The translations under genes and the position numbers were made by a program. The notes under the pieces were generated by a model. It ran no database searches. It saw nothing but the letters and a program-made list of their open reading frames with translations, and was not told the DNA's origin. DNA of 23,474 nt, taken from the NCBI GenBank assembly GCA_947452875.1, contig CANGEZ010000007.1:1-23474 (forward strand), in the 5' to 3' direction. The stretch comes from Chitinophagaceae bacterium. Lineage in GTDB: Bacteria; Bacteroidota; Bacteroidia; Chitinophagales; Chitinophagaceae. Shown here piece after piece: positions 22,465 to 23,474 of the stretch; position 1 is the first letter of the stretch; each line of letters starts with the position of its first letter.

Positions 22465-23451
22465 TTAATCGATCTGGTGTTTTTTGTTGGAAGAAATATT
22501 TTCCATTGTCCAAACAATTTTTTTCTGGAATGCATGTTTTCTGACTTCACAATCCGTTTTTTCACATAATGCACAAGAGAAATCAAGGCAACCATCGGAG
22601 TGAACAAACAATTCCACGGAATCACCGAAATGCTGCTTCACCAATCCAGATAAGCGATCTATTTCATCATGAGCCTGATGTACATTAAAATACCAGGGCA
22701 CTGTAAGATGACAATCGAGATGTATCATAGCACCATATTTAATGATACGCAGGTTATGCAAATCAATCCAATTTGGATTTCTGTTTTCATTTAAAAAAAT
22801 GACCATCTTATTCAACAATTCCATATCCGCTTCATCCATGATACCGGCAATGGAACTTCTAACAATTTTATATCCTGTGTAAAAAATAACCAAGGCAAAG
22901 ATGATGGCAACTGCGCTGTCGATCCATGAAATGCCAGTTACAAAAAGCAAGACCAAACCTATAATGATTCCTATCGTTGTATAGGTATCAGCTATTAGGT
23001 GCTTACCACTCGCAATTAGCGCCAGCGAATTGTTTTTCTTTCCGGTTTTAACACATATCATACCGGCAAACAGATTAATGATAGCAGTGACGGCTACCAA
23101 ATAAATCCCATAATCCAATTTCTGAATAGAATGAGGTTCGTATAAATTTAAAACAGCTTCTCTAATGATAAAAATTCCTGCAATACCAATCAATAAACCT
23201 TCTATTGCTGCCGATAAAAATTCTACCTTACCATGTCCATAAGGATGATCCTGATCTTTGGGCTTTCCTGAAACGTATAAACTATACAAACCAATGAAGC
23301 CTGCCACCACATTTACAATACTTTCCAAAGCATCCGTAAGAATAGCAACAGAATGCGTCAAATACCAGGCAAATAGCTTGATGAGAAATAAAGCGACCGA
23401 AATTACCGCAATGTATTTTTGGATTTTAAAATTTTGAGTGGCTCTGTTCAA
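22465..23451 (-). CDS. Cation diffusion facilitator (CDF) family metal transporter with Cys-rich tail
   Basis: The 328-residue protein exports divalent metal (Zn, Fe, Mn or Co) in exchange for protons. Six membrane helices span about residues 12-200. The transport site is formed by TM2 (D40-A-L-E43-S-I-V-N47) and TM5 (H151-L-I-A-D155); E and N replace the Asp pair of E. coli YiiP, so the specificity is uncertain. The loop DHPYGHGKVEFLSAAIEG is a family signature. The cytoplasmic domain (about 205-285) keeps His residues of the regulatory metal site (H232, H244, H248, H261). An extra tail carries C288-x4-C293-x2-C296-x4-C301, a likely additional metal site. It begins at the first ATG and precedes the methyltransferase by one base. 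Confidence 0.93.
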   Translation of the reverse strand: MNRATQNFKIQKYIAVISVALFLIKLFAWYLTHSVAILTDALESIVNVVAGFIGLYSLYVSGKPKDQDHPYGHGKVEFLSAAIEGLLIGIAGIFIIREAVLNLYEPHSIQKLDYGIYLVAVTAIINLFAGMICVKTGKKNNSLALIASGKHLIADTYTTIGIIIGLVLLFVTGISWIDSAVAIIFALVIFYTGYKIVRSSIAGIMDEADMELLNKMVIFLNENRNPNWIDLHNLRIIKYGAMIHLDCHLTVPWYFNVHQAHDEIDRLSGLVKQHFGDSVELFVHSDGCLDFSCALCEKTDCEVRKHAFQKKIVWTMENISSNKKHQID

Positions 23452-23474
23452 AATTATTTATTGAAATGTTGAAA

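Noticed and set aside
22464..22625. N-terminal extension of the methyltransferase frame to an ATG at 22625
   Set aside because: It would overlap the CDF gene by about 160 bases, adds no family homology, and a proper ATG at 22463 lies one base after the CDF stop.

Overview
The window looks like ordinary chromosome from a low-GC member of the Bacteroidota, most likely a Chitinophagaceae-type organism (an inference from gene content, not a database match). The indications are a hybrid-sensor-like regulator with beta-propeller, Y_Y_Y and LuxR-type HTH parts, a DUF1800/DUF1501 pair, Bacteroidota-style promoters (TTTG, about 19 bases, TANNTTTG), few Shine-Dalgarno sequences, and intergenic filler built from dispersed short repeats. 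No rRNA, tRNA, CRISPR array, transposase, phage gene or integrase was found.

Layout. Bases 1-1515 hold the 3' part of a membrane regulator. A class A beta-lactamase-like serine hydrolase (1518-2543, minus) converges on it. A secreted lipoprotein nuclease of the DNA/RNA non-specific (NucA) family (2910-4259) then faces, tail to tail across a bidirectional terminator, a cytoplasmic protein that I recognise as a nuclease A inhibitor (NuiA) family member (4311-4706, minus). An unrecognised 92-residue protein, a membrane-anchored coiled-coil protein, an alpha/beta hydrolase with a small coiled-coil partner, and a small membrane protein follow. From 8622 to 11867 on the minus strand lies the DUF1800-DUF1501 exported pair. 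Divergent from it runs a probable operon of a CDGSH iron-sulfur protein, a DUF1543 protein and rlmH (11990-13260). A rhomboid protease (13410-14063) then overlaps the 3' end of tilS (14046-15392, minus).

The right half is mostly metabolic. It holds a small TPR protein (minus), the electron transfer flavoprotein genes etfB and etfA behind a near-perfect Bacteroidota promoter, a bifunctional nuclease with a UVR motif, ispE of the MEP isoprenoid pathway, rocD (ornithine aminotransferase) and a VIT1/CCC1-like metal transporter. The minus strand ends with a cation diffusion facilitator followed one base later by a TPMT-like methyltransferase.

Most noteworthy are four things: the nuclease/inhibitor pair; a possible 20-codon leader ORF followed by an intrinsic terminator ahead of rocD; a dispersed palindromic repeat that supplies the last nine codons and the stop of the methyltransferase; and two intergenic regions (15393-15733 and 21535-21851) made almost wholly of copies of the same repeat families, partly in inverted orientation.
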